Below, piece by piece: positions 43,932-51,972 of a stretch of DNA of 64,000 nt. The stretch lies in the NCBI RefSeq assembly GCF_020509005.1, contig NC_063012.1:5518001-5582000 (forward strand), read 5' to 3'. The DNA comes from Fulvia fulva. Lineage: Eukaryota > Ascomycota > Dothideomycetes > Mycosphaerellales > Mycosphaerellaceae. Position numbers and translations under genes: made by a program. The notes below the pieces were generated by a model, which was not told where the DNA came from, searched no databases, and saw nothing but the letters and a program-made list of their open reading frames with translations. How positions within the stretch are numbered: position 1 is the first letter of the stretch; each line of letters opens with the position of its first letter.

Positions 43932-44310
43932 CTCAGTTTTGGGTGGATGGGCATCCCTAGTGCCGCATGGTCAGTGAAGCGGGCCGAGACCTGATGAATG
44001 GCACGTACGGCTGACGGTTTCTTAGGAGTGAAAGCATTGCGAAGAGGAGCCTGTAAGTCCTGAACTTCTGCTGAGAGCCATACGCGTGGTGATACCGATG
44101 CTGTCGTGGGCGGGCAATGGCCTGGGCTGCCATCCCAATCCGGGCCAGGCTCCTTTGTGTATGCATCGAACATGATACGAGATCGAGTTCTTTATCCATA
44201 GCCATCGTGTCAGTGCACCTGCGATAATGAATGCCAGAACAGCAGAAGATGGGCCGATGCTCACGAGACAGGGTTGTCCTAAGCAGAAGGCTCTGCTACA
44301 GCTGAGTATC
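43932..44310. other. Intergenic region between BTB gene and VPS37
   Basis: About 380 bp, the BTB promoter and VPS37 3' UTR; nothing else seen. Confidence 0.5.
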
Positions 44311-45096
44311 TCAGCGCCATCCGCCAACTCTCCCTTCATCCCACCGGCCTTTCCTTTCTCTCCTCAAGAAGGCAGTTTTTCTCCTCTCCTTGACACCCCG
44401 CACAAAGTCTGCAACCTCGCGATCGCTCGCAACGCCATCCTCTTCCAGCCAGCTTTCCTCCACGCCTCTCACCAATAGATCCTGCTCTTGCACGCTAGCA
44501 TTCAGCCTCTGGTACAGTGCCATTGGCGAAAAGTCCTTTAAAGCATCCTCAGTCTCGGCGATCTTCTGACGATGTGCCTGCTCCAAAGCTCGAAGAGCTA
44601 ACAAGCGTTGTTGCGTCTGAGATCGTAGGGTACTAAGCTTTTGCTCGAGCGCAAGGACGTTGTTGGAAAGCTGTAGATTGGAGTTGATGATGGGCGTCAA
44701 GTAGTCTTCCGATGCACAAACAGCGGGATGTGTGGTTGTAGGGCTCGACAAGAATGCTTGTTGCAACGCTGGAGTGGACAGAAAGTGATGCAAGTCCTGC
44801 GTGCTCTTGTCTTTGAGACTCTCTGGCAGCCAATTGCTCTCTACTGCCGGAATGGATGGTTGTGTCTGCGCGTGATGATGATGATGATGCTGCTGCTGGC
44901 CATACTCCTGAGTCGCATCCAGCTCCAAAGGCTCGTGATATGCTTGGCCGGGAGGCGGCGGAGGCGGCTGCGAGTACCTGCCGGGAGTGGATGTGGCCAG
45001 TGGTTTGGGTGGTGGTGGCGGTGGCGGTGGTGGTGGTGGCGGCGGGGTCGAGGAGTCCAAGCCGGGTGCCGGTGGTGCTGGATGGGTGTAGGACAT
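44311..45096 (-). CDS. VPS37: ESCRT-I subunit Vps37 (Mod(r) domain)
   Basis: Single exon, 261 residues. Vps37 joins Vps23, Vps28 and Mvb12 in ESCRT-I, which sorts ubiquitinated cargo into multivesicular endosomes. The N-terminus is a proline-rich run (13 consecutive Pro) and a His run, then the Mod(r) domain from about residue 88: WLPESLKDKSTQDLHHFL, a long helical hairpin with ALEQKLSTLRSQ and FSPMALYQRLNASVQEQ, and the conserved end EESWLEEDGVASDREV, ERRKTAFLRRERKGRW. The last residues DEGRVGGWR are typical of filamentous fungi. The gene is divergent from the golgin gene. Confidence 0.93.
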   Translation of the reverse strand: MSYTHPAPPAPGLDSSTPPPPPPPPPPPPPKPLATSTPGRYSQPPPPPPGQAYHEPLELDATQEYGQQQHHHHHHAQTQPSIPAVESNWLPESLKDKSTQDLHHFLSTPALQQAFLSSPTTTHPAVCASEDYLTPIINSNLQLSNNVLALEQKLSTLRSQTQQRLLALRALEQAHRQKIAETEDALKDFSPMALYQRLNASVQEQDLLVRGVEESWLEEDGVASDREVADFVRGVKERRKTAFLRRERKGRWDEGRVGGWR

Positions 45097-45578
45097 GATC
45101 AGTCGTGAGGCTGCATTCGGCCAGTCGTAGAGTCGTAAAACGTCGTCTCAATGCCGCATGCCGTCTGCCGCGCGAATGACTGACATGTGCAACATGCAGG
45201 TGGAGACTGACACGACTGAGTCCCCCACCCTGACGTTTTGAGCCCTGGGCGCGGCGTGGCTGCTGAGTGCTGACGACCAGCTGTGCACACCTGCAGGCTG
45301 CATCACATCACCTCACCAGCATCTCCCTGCCTTGCGCCCGTCAAGCTTCCAGGTTCACGCTGTTGCAGTAAGCACATCTCGCACAACACTTCACTGCACC
45401 ACACCACCCCATCGCACCCCTATCACGCCGCCGACACCACATCATCAGCGTCAGCATGCACCGCTCTCCACGGTAGCTCATGGCCTGCAATGCGACGCCG
45501 GAAGAAAGACAGAGACAGCCGCTTGCGTGACGCTGCTACAGCTGGAGCACTGCGCAGAGAGACAGAGCCCGAGTCAGC
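45097..45578. promoter_or_regulatory. Divergent promoter region between VPS37 and the golgin gene
   Basis: 482 bp between divergent start codons, both for endosome/Golgi traffic proteins. It contains C/A-rich stretches (CACACCACCCCATCGCACCC near 45,400) but no clear TATA box. Confidence 0.55.
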
Positions 45579-48188
45579 ATGAGTGGCCCGAAGAAGGCCG
45601 CCGCGGGGTGGGGCTCCGTCTTCTCCAGCGCCATCACGAACCTCGAGTCCCGGCTGGACAACATCCTCGCAGACGAGAGCGAGCTTGCTGCCAAACAGCG
45701 CCTCAAGGCTGAGAAGCAGGCCACGGGAAGCAGATCGCGCGCAAACTCTGGCCGACTCGCAGCTCCACCGTCCAACGCATCTGGCCCGCGCTCTAGAGAT
45801 GCCTCGAGGACACGCGTCAACGATCGACTGGCAGAGAGGCTGGCAAAGGCGACAGCCCAGAAAGCTCCTTCCAGAGTCGCGACCCCTGTGACCGATGCGG
45901 ACAGTGTCAGGACCAGCGGAGAGGTCCAGCGCTCAGCAGACATTGCCAGACCAGCATCCGATATCGAGTTGGCTGGGCGAAACGAAGACCAGCAAGGCGG
46001 ATCCGCTGCCGTGGAAGCTGTCCCATCACTCGATGTTGCTGAGCGACCTGCAACGAGTGAAGATGTTGCCCTGGCTACTTCGTCTCTTCCCATCAACCCG
46101 GCCAGAATTTCCACAGAAAGCACCCGCGCCTCTGTCGAGCACGATAGGAAACAGCAACCTACCGCAAGATCCTCGTCAGATCTGCCCAATGGCGACAGCA
46201 GCGTTGCCAAAAGTGCAGCCGAACTACAGGCGGACATAGAAAGAATGCAGTCCGATCATGCTGCTGTCGAATTTCAGCGACAAGAAGAGATGAATGTCTA
46301 CATGGAACGTATCGATGCGCTCCAGGCGAAACTCACGTACTTGGCCAACGAGACTGTGGCTGCCGCGAAAGAGGCCAACGCTTCTGCAAGAGCTGGGACG
46401 CTAGAAGAGCAGATCGCCGAAAAGGACCAGCGCATAGCTTTGTTGATGGAGGAAGGCGGGAAGCTCAGCAAGAACGAGATGAAGCACTTGCAAACCATTA
46501 AGAAGTTGCGGAGCAAATCCACTGATGACGAGAGGCGCAATGCCGAGCTGAAGAAGAAGCTTGAACGTGCTGAGAAAGCAGAGGTTGAGTTGAAGGCTAA
46601 GCTACGTAGAGCTGAAACGACCGAGCGACAAGCGAACGAGAAGACCAGGCAGATTGCGGCGATCGAGAGACAGATCGAGGAGCTCAGAGTGGACCGCGAG
46701 AACGCTGCGGATTTGGTTCGAAGCCTGACGACACAGCTTAAGGAAGCGAAAGATCGAGCTGCGAAAGCGGAGAGCAGCAGCAAGTCTTCAGAAGCGGATA
46801 AAAACAAAATTGCCGAATTGCAGAATGAGCTCGAAGATGCTCAGATCGAGAAGAGGTTGGCTGAAGACAGAGCAACATCGGAGATCAAGAAAATGAAAGA
46901 CGACGCTCAGCGGCAGGTGGAGCGCTTTAGCGTCACAGAACTCGAGCTCAAGAACGAAATTTCTGGACTGGAGTCGAGGCTCGAGGCGATGAGAAGCCGA
47001 GCTGAAGAAGCAAGCAGTTCTGGAGGGGCCACAGATGGAGAGAGCAGTGTCAAGCTGATGCGTCAAATCGAAACCCTTCAGAAACAGTATGCGCTTGCCA
47101 AAGGAAATTGGGAGACCATTGAAGGATCTCTCAACGCTAGGGTCGCAGCTCTCGAGAAGGAGCGTGACGACGTGGCTAAGCGAGAGAGCGAGCTGCGAAA
47201 GAAAGTAAGAGATACATCGAACAAGGCTCGCAAGGCTGAAGATGAGCTGGAGAGCACCTTCGACAGTCTGAAGACGGTGGAGCAGGAGCTTTCCAGCCAA
47301 CAAGCTCAGCTTGTGACACTGCAATCACGGCTCGAAGAAGCACAGGCGAACCACAGCGACACAAAGGCAGACTTCGACAAGCAGCGGAAGCTGTGGGAGG
47401 CGGAGTTCGCACAACGCTTAGAGGAAGAGAAGCTCAGATGGCGAAGAGAAATGCTAGGCTCTAGTGCCAATGCGATGAACTCACCTCGCACGGAATCACT
47501 GGCAGCTTTTACCCGCAAAGGCTCAGGCACGGACATCACAAGTCGCAAAGCCCTATCACGCCTGACTTCCCATGAGCTAGTAACATTGCACACTGACCAG
47601 AGGCCAGTCAGTCGCCGCAGCTCTGCGGTGCCGCCGCCTGGATCTGCTCGTGCCGTCGCACCGCCCAGCGAACCATCACCATCGATCAGCAGGAGAGAAT
47701 CGACCTTGTCCTTCGACACGCACAACATGCCGCCCACGCCGTCGATCGAGATTGGTGATCGTATCAGTGAGGATGGTGCCCACTCCGCCTCGCCTCAAAG
47801 GACCATCTACGATATCGTCAGCACTTCGACTGCGGGTCCTGGTGCTGGTCCATCGGTTCAGCTCGTAGAACGGATGTCCTCACTGGTTCGCAAGCTCGAG
47901 TCCGAGAAGGCGTCATTCAAAGACGAATTGTCAAGACTAAGTGCACAGCGAGACGATGCGAGGAATGAAGTCGTTGAGCTGATGCGTGAAGTCCAAGCGA
48001 AGCGCACTGGCGAAACAAAGGTTGCAGACCTGGAGCAAGAGATCAACACGTTGAAAGCACGGTACGATGCCAGTCTGGAGATGTTGGGTGAAAAGGAAGA
48101 GGAGGTGGAGGAGCTGAGAGAGGACGTGGATGAGCTGAAAAGAATATACAAGGACTTGGCTGAGCAGAAGTTTAGTACAGGCAAGTAG
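45579..48188 (+). CDS. SGM1: TMF/Sgm1-like Golgi coiled-coil protein
   Basis: Single exon, 869 residues. The start MSGPKKAAAGWGSVFSSAI with SRLDNILADE is typical for fungal members. The middle (about residues 215-640) is an almost continuous coiled coil, preceded by a disordered Ser/Arg/Thr region and followed by a Ser/Pro linker (residues 645-720). The C-terminal 120 residues (VERMSSLVRKLESEKASFKD, LEQEINTLKARYDASLEMLG, EVEELREDVDELKRIYKDL) match the TMF TATA-binding-type domain that binds Rab6/Ypt6 in animals and yeast Sgm1. It probably tethers retrograde vesicles at the Golgi. The old TATA-binding name of the family does not imply DNA binding. Confidence 0.88.
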   Translation: MSGPKKAAAGWGSVFSSAITNLESRLDNILADESELAAKQRLKAEKQATGSRSRANSGRLAAPPSNASGPRSRDASRTRVNDRLAERLAKATAQKAPSRVATPVTDADSVRTSGEVQRSADIARPASDIELAGRNEDQQGGSAAVEAVPSLDVAERPATSEDVALATSSLPINPARISTESTRASVEHDRKQQPTARSSSDLPNGDSSVAKSAAELQADIERMQSDHAAVEFQRQEEMNVYMERIDALQAKLTYLANETVAAAKEANASARAGTLEEQIAEKDQRIALLMEEGGKLSKNEMKHLQTIKKLRSKSTDDERRNAELKKKLERAEKAEVELKAKLRRAETTERQANEKTRQIAAIERQIEELRVDRENAADLVRSLTTQLKEAKDRAAKAESSSKSSEADKNKIAELQNELEDAQIEKRLAEDRATSEIKKMKDDAQRQVERFSVTELELKNEISGLESRLEAMRSRAEEASSSGGATDGESSVKLMRQIETLQKQYALAKGNWETIEGSLNARVAALEKERDDVAKRESELRKKVRDTSNKARKAEDELESTFDSLKTVEQELSSQQAQLVTLQSRLEEAQANHSDTKADFDKQRKLWEAEFAQRLEEEKLRWRREMLGSSANAMNSPRTESLAAFTRKGSGTDITSRKALSRLTSHELVTLHTDQRPVSRRSSAVPPPGSARAVAPPSEPSPSISRRESTLSFDTHNMPPTPSIEIGDRISEDGAHSASPQRTIYDIVSTSTAGPGAGPSVQLVERMSSLVRKLESEKASFKDELSRLSAQRDDARNEVVELMREVQAKRTGETKVADLEQEINTLKARYDASLEMLGEKEEEVEELREDVDELKRIYKDLAEQKFSTGK

Positions 48189-48540
48189 CGATATCTACTT
48201 TCTCCTCGACAGACACCCGTCATCGACAATTTCGGTGCTACAAACAGAAGGCTGTTAGCTACACTCGAGAAGCACGTGGCAGTGTCTCGGACTATGGTGT
48301 AAACGGTGGAGCAAGCGCCTCGTGCAGCACATGTTTCGCACGCTTCACTATGGCCCAAGCCGCTGCCCGCTGCCCCGTACCCTTCAGTAACCCTCATATC
48401 TCTCAACCAATATGGTCCAGTAAGCACATCATACTGTTACACGCTAGACCCGATTCGCATAATGATACACACTGAGCGATTTAGCAGGTTATCTGTGGTG
48501 CAGCTTCTCAAGCAAGCTGTTTGCGTGTCTTCACATCCCA
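48189..48540. other. Convergent 3' region containing an introner-like repeat copy
   Basis: 352 bp between the golgin stop and the stop of the HhH-fold gene. Nearly half is the repeat copy at 48,238-48,392; the rest is presumed 3' UTR of both genes. Confidence 0.6.
48238..48392 (-). repeat. Second copy of the introner-like element, intergenic or in a 3' UTR
   Basis: Aligns along its whole length with the MFS intron at 38,739-38,899, including CTACAAACAG (acceptor complement), TCGAGAAGCACGTGGCAGTG and the palindromic arms (GGCAGTGTCTCGGAC and GGCCCAAGCCGCTGCC). The donor end is degenerate (GTTACT instead of GTACGT). It lies 50 bp past the golgin stop and, on the minus strand, about 150 nt past the stop of the HhH gene. 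Confidence 0.75.
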
Positions 48541-49725
48541 TCAGGCGCTGTTCGCAGCAGCTTCTCGGACTTCATTCTCCTTGTTATCCAGTTTGGCGGT
48601 GGTCACTCTTTCGAGAAGGACAACGAATGCTCGGCGCTTCTTCTGGTCATTGTCCTTGCCTGCCAAATGTGTCGTGCCTAGCTTGCTCCAGTGCTCTTCT
48701 AGCACCTGCTTCAGGTCCTCGTGGTCCTGTGGGAGTCCGAGAGCGCGAAGCGCGTCCTGCGACTTTCCGTCCACGAAAGGATAGGAGGAAGTCCAGGGCT
48801 CCAACCACTGCACTCTTCGAAGGAAGATGTCTATACCAGTGTCGCCGAAACCCTTGATCTCGTTCTTCAATGACTTCAAGGCCAAAGACGCGTCGTCTTC
48901 GTTATCACTCAGCGCCTTGCTGAGCGTTGTGCCCTCCTTGCCATCTGACGTGTATTTCTCAACTACGGTCTCTGCGAACTGACTTATTTGAGCCGCCGTC
49001 TTGTCTTTATGCTGAGTCTTGGCATCGTAGAGGGCTTGCGCGACCTTCTCTTCGCCAGCGTCTTTGACGGCTTGCGCACTTGTGAAGTCGTACGGGTCGT
49101 TGAGCACTGTACGAATCGCCCGGTGGCCGAGGCCGTGGCTGACTGGGCGAGAGAGGATCATGGCGCACATGAGCTCCTCGAATGGGTTGAGCGCGGATGA
49201 AGAATAGGTACGGTTGTTGGGATGCTGCTTGACGTAGTCCTTCTCGTTGTCCGGACGCAACAGCTCTTCGGCATCGGTGGACAAGAGGTAACGAAGCAGT
49301 TGCTCGTTGGACAAGTCGCTCTTGCTGGCACGGCCGCGCGCAGAGGATCGCGAGCCTTCGCGTGGTACCTTGGCGGGCTTCTTTGGCTCAGCAGCGTTCT
49401 TGCGCTTCTTAGTCGATTTGGTGCTTTCCCTTTCGATCTTCTTGGTCACGAGGTCCTTGGCTTTGATGCCGTTCTCGGTGACATCGTCTGAGCTGAGCTT
49501 AGCATCCTCAGTGGTCTCGCCTGTCTTCTCCTCGTTGGCGGCATTGGCGTTGGGATCTCCTTTAGCAGGCTGCGCATCGTGCTTGGGTGGCTCTGCGGTT
49601 TCAGTCCCTGGCGCGTCCTCTGAAGCTAGCGCGTCGTTCGTGGAGTTTACTGCGCTGGCTTCTGGCTCCGGCTTTGTGCTGGCACTGGCACTGCCCTTAG
49701 CAGCAGCCTTCTTCTTTGGTGACAT
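48541..49725 (-). CDS. HhH-fold (DNA-glycosylase-like) protein with basic N-terminus
   Basis: Single exon, 394 residues from the ATG at 49,725 (MSPKKKAAAKG); another ATG lies seven codons upstream. The first 140 residues are disordered and rich in Lys/Ala/Glu with basic clusters (KKIERESTKSTKKRK) expected to act as nuclear localisation signals. The C-terminal half looks like the helical HhH-GPD fold: NPFEELMCAMILSRPVSHGL, then a hairpin-like IKGFGDTGIDIFLRRV, and YPFVDGKSQDALRALGLP, where the Asp may match the catalytic Asp of the superfamily. No iron-sulfur cysteines follow. A DNA-repair or chromatin role is inference; the family appears to be a fungal one of unknown function. Confidence 0.75.
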   Translation of the reverse strand: MSPKKKAAAKGSASASTKPEPEASAVNSTNDALASEDAPGTETAEPPKHDAQPAKGDPNANAANEEKTGETTEDAKLSSDDVTENGIKAKDLVTKKIERESTKSTKKRKNAAEPKKPAKVPREGSRSSARGRASKSDLSNEQLLRYLLSTDAEELLRPDNEKDYVKQHPNNRTYSSSALNPFEELMCAMILSRPVSHGLGHRAIRTVLNDPYDFTSAQAVKDAGEEKVAQALYDAKTQHKDKTAAQISQFAETVVEKYTSDGKEGTTLSKALSDNEDDASLALKSLKNEIKGFGDTGIDIFLRRVQWLEPWTSSYPFVDGKSQDALRALGLPQDHEDLKQVLEEHWSKLGTTHLAGKDNDQKKRRAFVVLLERVTTAKLDNKENEVREAAANSA

Positions 49726-50176
49726 GGTTAATTGTGTGGCGTGCAATGCTCTCTTATGTCTGGTAGTGCGACGATAACGAGCAAAGCTGACTGCACTTAT
49801 GAGCGCGGGATTGGGTGATGTTTACATGTACAGTCGCAAACAGAAAGTAACAGCGCAGCCGCACATGCAAGCGTGAATCGAGAAAGAGGCTGTTACCGTT
49901 AGAACGAGACTTCGGTGACGTACATCTGGATCGAGGGCAGGCACAGCTGTTGCCATGCAGCGTACGTGTGAGTCGACTCTAGCAGCAGGTGCATGTGTGC
50001 AGCGGGAAGGCGCGACCTCGACAGTGGCATTGGCGCGAAGAACACAGGGCTGTGGACGTACTGTATGTCGCGTGAGGTGTGAAGACGGCAGGCGAGCTTT
50101 CACACTCTCGGCTGCTGACTCATGGACCACGTGTGTCGGAGCTCGCCGAGAATGATCAGCGTCGCCATCTCAGTCA
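49726..50176. other. Promoter region of the HhH-fold gene
   Basis: About 450 bp of ordinary composition with no convincing ORF. Confidence 0.5.
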
Positions 50177-50449
50177 ATGCACCGCACTTCTATTCTGCCG
50201 AGGCTCTGGGGAGCCCAGACAGCGACATTTCCCATCGGTGCAGCACTGCATTATTACGCTGCGAAGAAAAGTGACCAGATATGGCGACTGAAGTCGTTGC
50301 TTTCGGGCTCCAATGCGGCCTCCATGTCTTCAGGCTTTCTTCGTAGCACTATCTCCCGCATGTGGGCAAGGCCACCAAATTTTGACGCTAACCTTATTAG
50401 ATTGGATGCCTTAGGTGTCAAAGACTTGAGTGGCTTACTACGGGTCTGA
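50177..50449 (+). CDS. Possible small protein at the island edge, unrecognised
   Basis: A 90-codon ATG-initiated frame ending 62 bp before the pogo-derived repeat. The product has a protein-like middle (FPIGAALHYYAAKKSDQIWR, then LSGSNAASMSSGFLRS) and normal codon use for the island. No domain is recognised. It could be a real small gene, the 5' part of a gene truncated by transposon insertion, or chance. Confidence 0.3.
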   Translation: MHRTSILPRLWGAQTATFPIGAALHYYAAKKSDQIWRLKSLLSGSNAASMSSGFLRSTISRMWARPPNFDANLIRLDALGVKDLSGLLRV

Positions 50450-50511
50450 AAGCTTTCCGTACTAAAGAGCCGGATTGTCGTATATAGAACACGAATTTTC
50501 TATAATATATA
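50450..50511. other. Right border of the gene island
   Basis: Within this short stretch composition changes from CA/TG-containing island sequence to TA-rich RIP sequence. The TA at 50,510-50,511 is the left target duplication of the pogo derivative. Confidence 0.6.
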
Positions 50512-51718
50512 ACGTACTTTACTACCGAGTGGGCTATACTACCGAGCAGGCCACTTTTACTAAGAACTATACTACTTCTACTTGAATTACGACGGTATCT
50601 TAATACGACGACATCCTATAGAATCGTTACTAGGAGGACAATTCCTCTTTAGATTCTTCGCTATCTAGTAAGTCTACTTAATAGATACGTACGTTATACC
50701 CCGACTCGCTATATCGCTTATAGCGTCGTAGCCTTAGTACTAGCCGAACACTATCTAGCGACTCTCTACTCACTTCCTACCTCCTAGTATCCTCTAGAGG
50801 TATTAATTACGACGCCTTATTAAAGGTTAGAGACCCTCTAGACTAAATATACTTACGCTTTCGTGCTTTTCGCTATATAAGGGCCTCGTTAGACTTACGT
50901 AGCTTACTAATCTCGCTTCGTATAAGAGCTATCTAATACACTACCTCTCTACTCCCTCTCTATTACCCTATTAAACGACCTTCCTCTTTCTACTACGCCT
51001 TTCTAAACCCGTAACGACGCTCTAAGACGTAATAATACCTATTATAAATCCTATCTCGTCGAAGTTATAGGTGTCCTAGTTAAGGATACTATACTTCTCC
51101 TTTATATTACGTATAAGTAAGAACTACCTCTTAATAACGTCTAGATCTTCTATTAGGGCTCGCTAACGATCGTATCTACGTATTATAGGAACCTTTAGCT
51201 CACGATACCGCCTAATGAACCTGTCTATCTAATTAAGACTAGCGGGCTTAAGACCCTTCTCTTATAGTAACGAATTGGCTATTACTCGTATACTAGCCTT
51301 TAATTTATACGAAGCGAGATTAGTAAGCTACGTAAGTCTAACGAGGCCCTTATATAGCGGAAAGCACGAAAGCGTAAGTATATTTAGTCTAGAGGGTCTC
51401 TAACCTTCGATAAGGCGTCGTAATTAATACCTCTAGAGGATACTAGGAGGTAGGAAGTGAGTAGAGAGTCGCTAGATAGTGTTCGGCTAGTACTAAGGCT
51501 ACGACGCTATAAGCGATATAGCGAGTCGGGGTATAACGTACGTACCTATTAAGTAGACTCGCTAGATAGCGAAGAATCTAAAGAGGAATTGTCCTCCTAG
51601 TAACGATTCTATAGGATGTCGTCGTATTAAGATACCGTTATAATTAAAGTAGAAGTAGTATAGTTCTTAGTAAAAGTAGCCCGCTCGGTAGTATAGCCCG
51701 CTCGGTAGTAAAGTACGT
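50512..51718. mobile_element. Inverted-repeat derivative of a pogo/Fot1-type transposon
   Basis: A 1,207-bp element bounded by TA at 50,510-50,511 and 51,719-51,720, the target duplication of the Tc1/mariner superfamily. The two outer parts (about 50,512-50,925 and 51,300-51,718) are near-identical inverted repeats of about 415 bp, beginning ACGTACTTTACTACCGAG and containing tandem CTACCGAGCGGGCTA-like units. Between them is a minus-strand transposase fragment. The arms themselves carry the transposase C-terminal coding region in opposite orientations, so this is a foldback rearrangement rather than a standard short-TIR element. It is heavily RIP-damaged. Confidence 0.85.
50930..51290 (-). 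pseudogene. Pogo/Fot1 transposase fragment
   Basis: On the minus strand, reading TAG as former Gln/Trp gives the diagnostic DDE-1 segment YNFDEIGFIIG with VVTG following, preceded by KYSILNQDT and the linker RALIEDLDVIKRQFLL. The Asp of NFDE is the first catalytic residue. The frame then enters the left arm with a C-terminal-type segment, the central part of the DDE domain having been deleted. Confidence 0.8.
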
Positions 51719-51755
51719 TAACGTAAAGTACTAGTAAGCTAGGAATACTAGTAAG

Positions 51756-51952
51756 TATTACGGGCGAGAGTACTATAATAGGGTCGGGTAAAGATATATA
51801 TAGTTACGTAAGCTATCTAAGAGAGCGTAAGAAGCGCGGGAAGATAAAGTCGCGCGAATCGAGCTAGCGGATACTAGCGGCCGCTAGCGCGCGGGCGTAC
51901 GGCCGACGATACTATATTACGAAGTAGTTCATAAAAGGGCTATCTCGTAATA
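51756..51952 (-). repeat. LTR of a second chromovirus family, 3' end of the minus-strand part
   Basis: 197 bp; reverse complement of the LTR at 55,093-55,290. Termini TATTACGGG and CTCGTAATA are RIP-altered TG...CA ends. The adjacent polypurine tract sets it as the 3' LTR of the minus-strand pol relic. Confidence 0.88.
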
Positions 51953-51972
51953 GTACCCCCCCTCCTCGAATA
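51953..51972 (-). promoter_or_regulatory. Polypurine tract of the second chromovirus
   Basis: On the minus strand a purine run (GAGGAGGGGGGG, then TAC) precedes the LTR directly, as expected for plus-strand priming. Confidence 0.75.
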
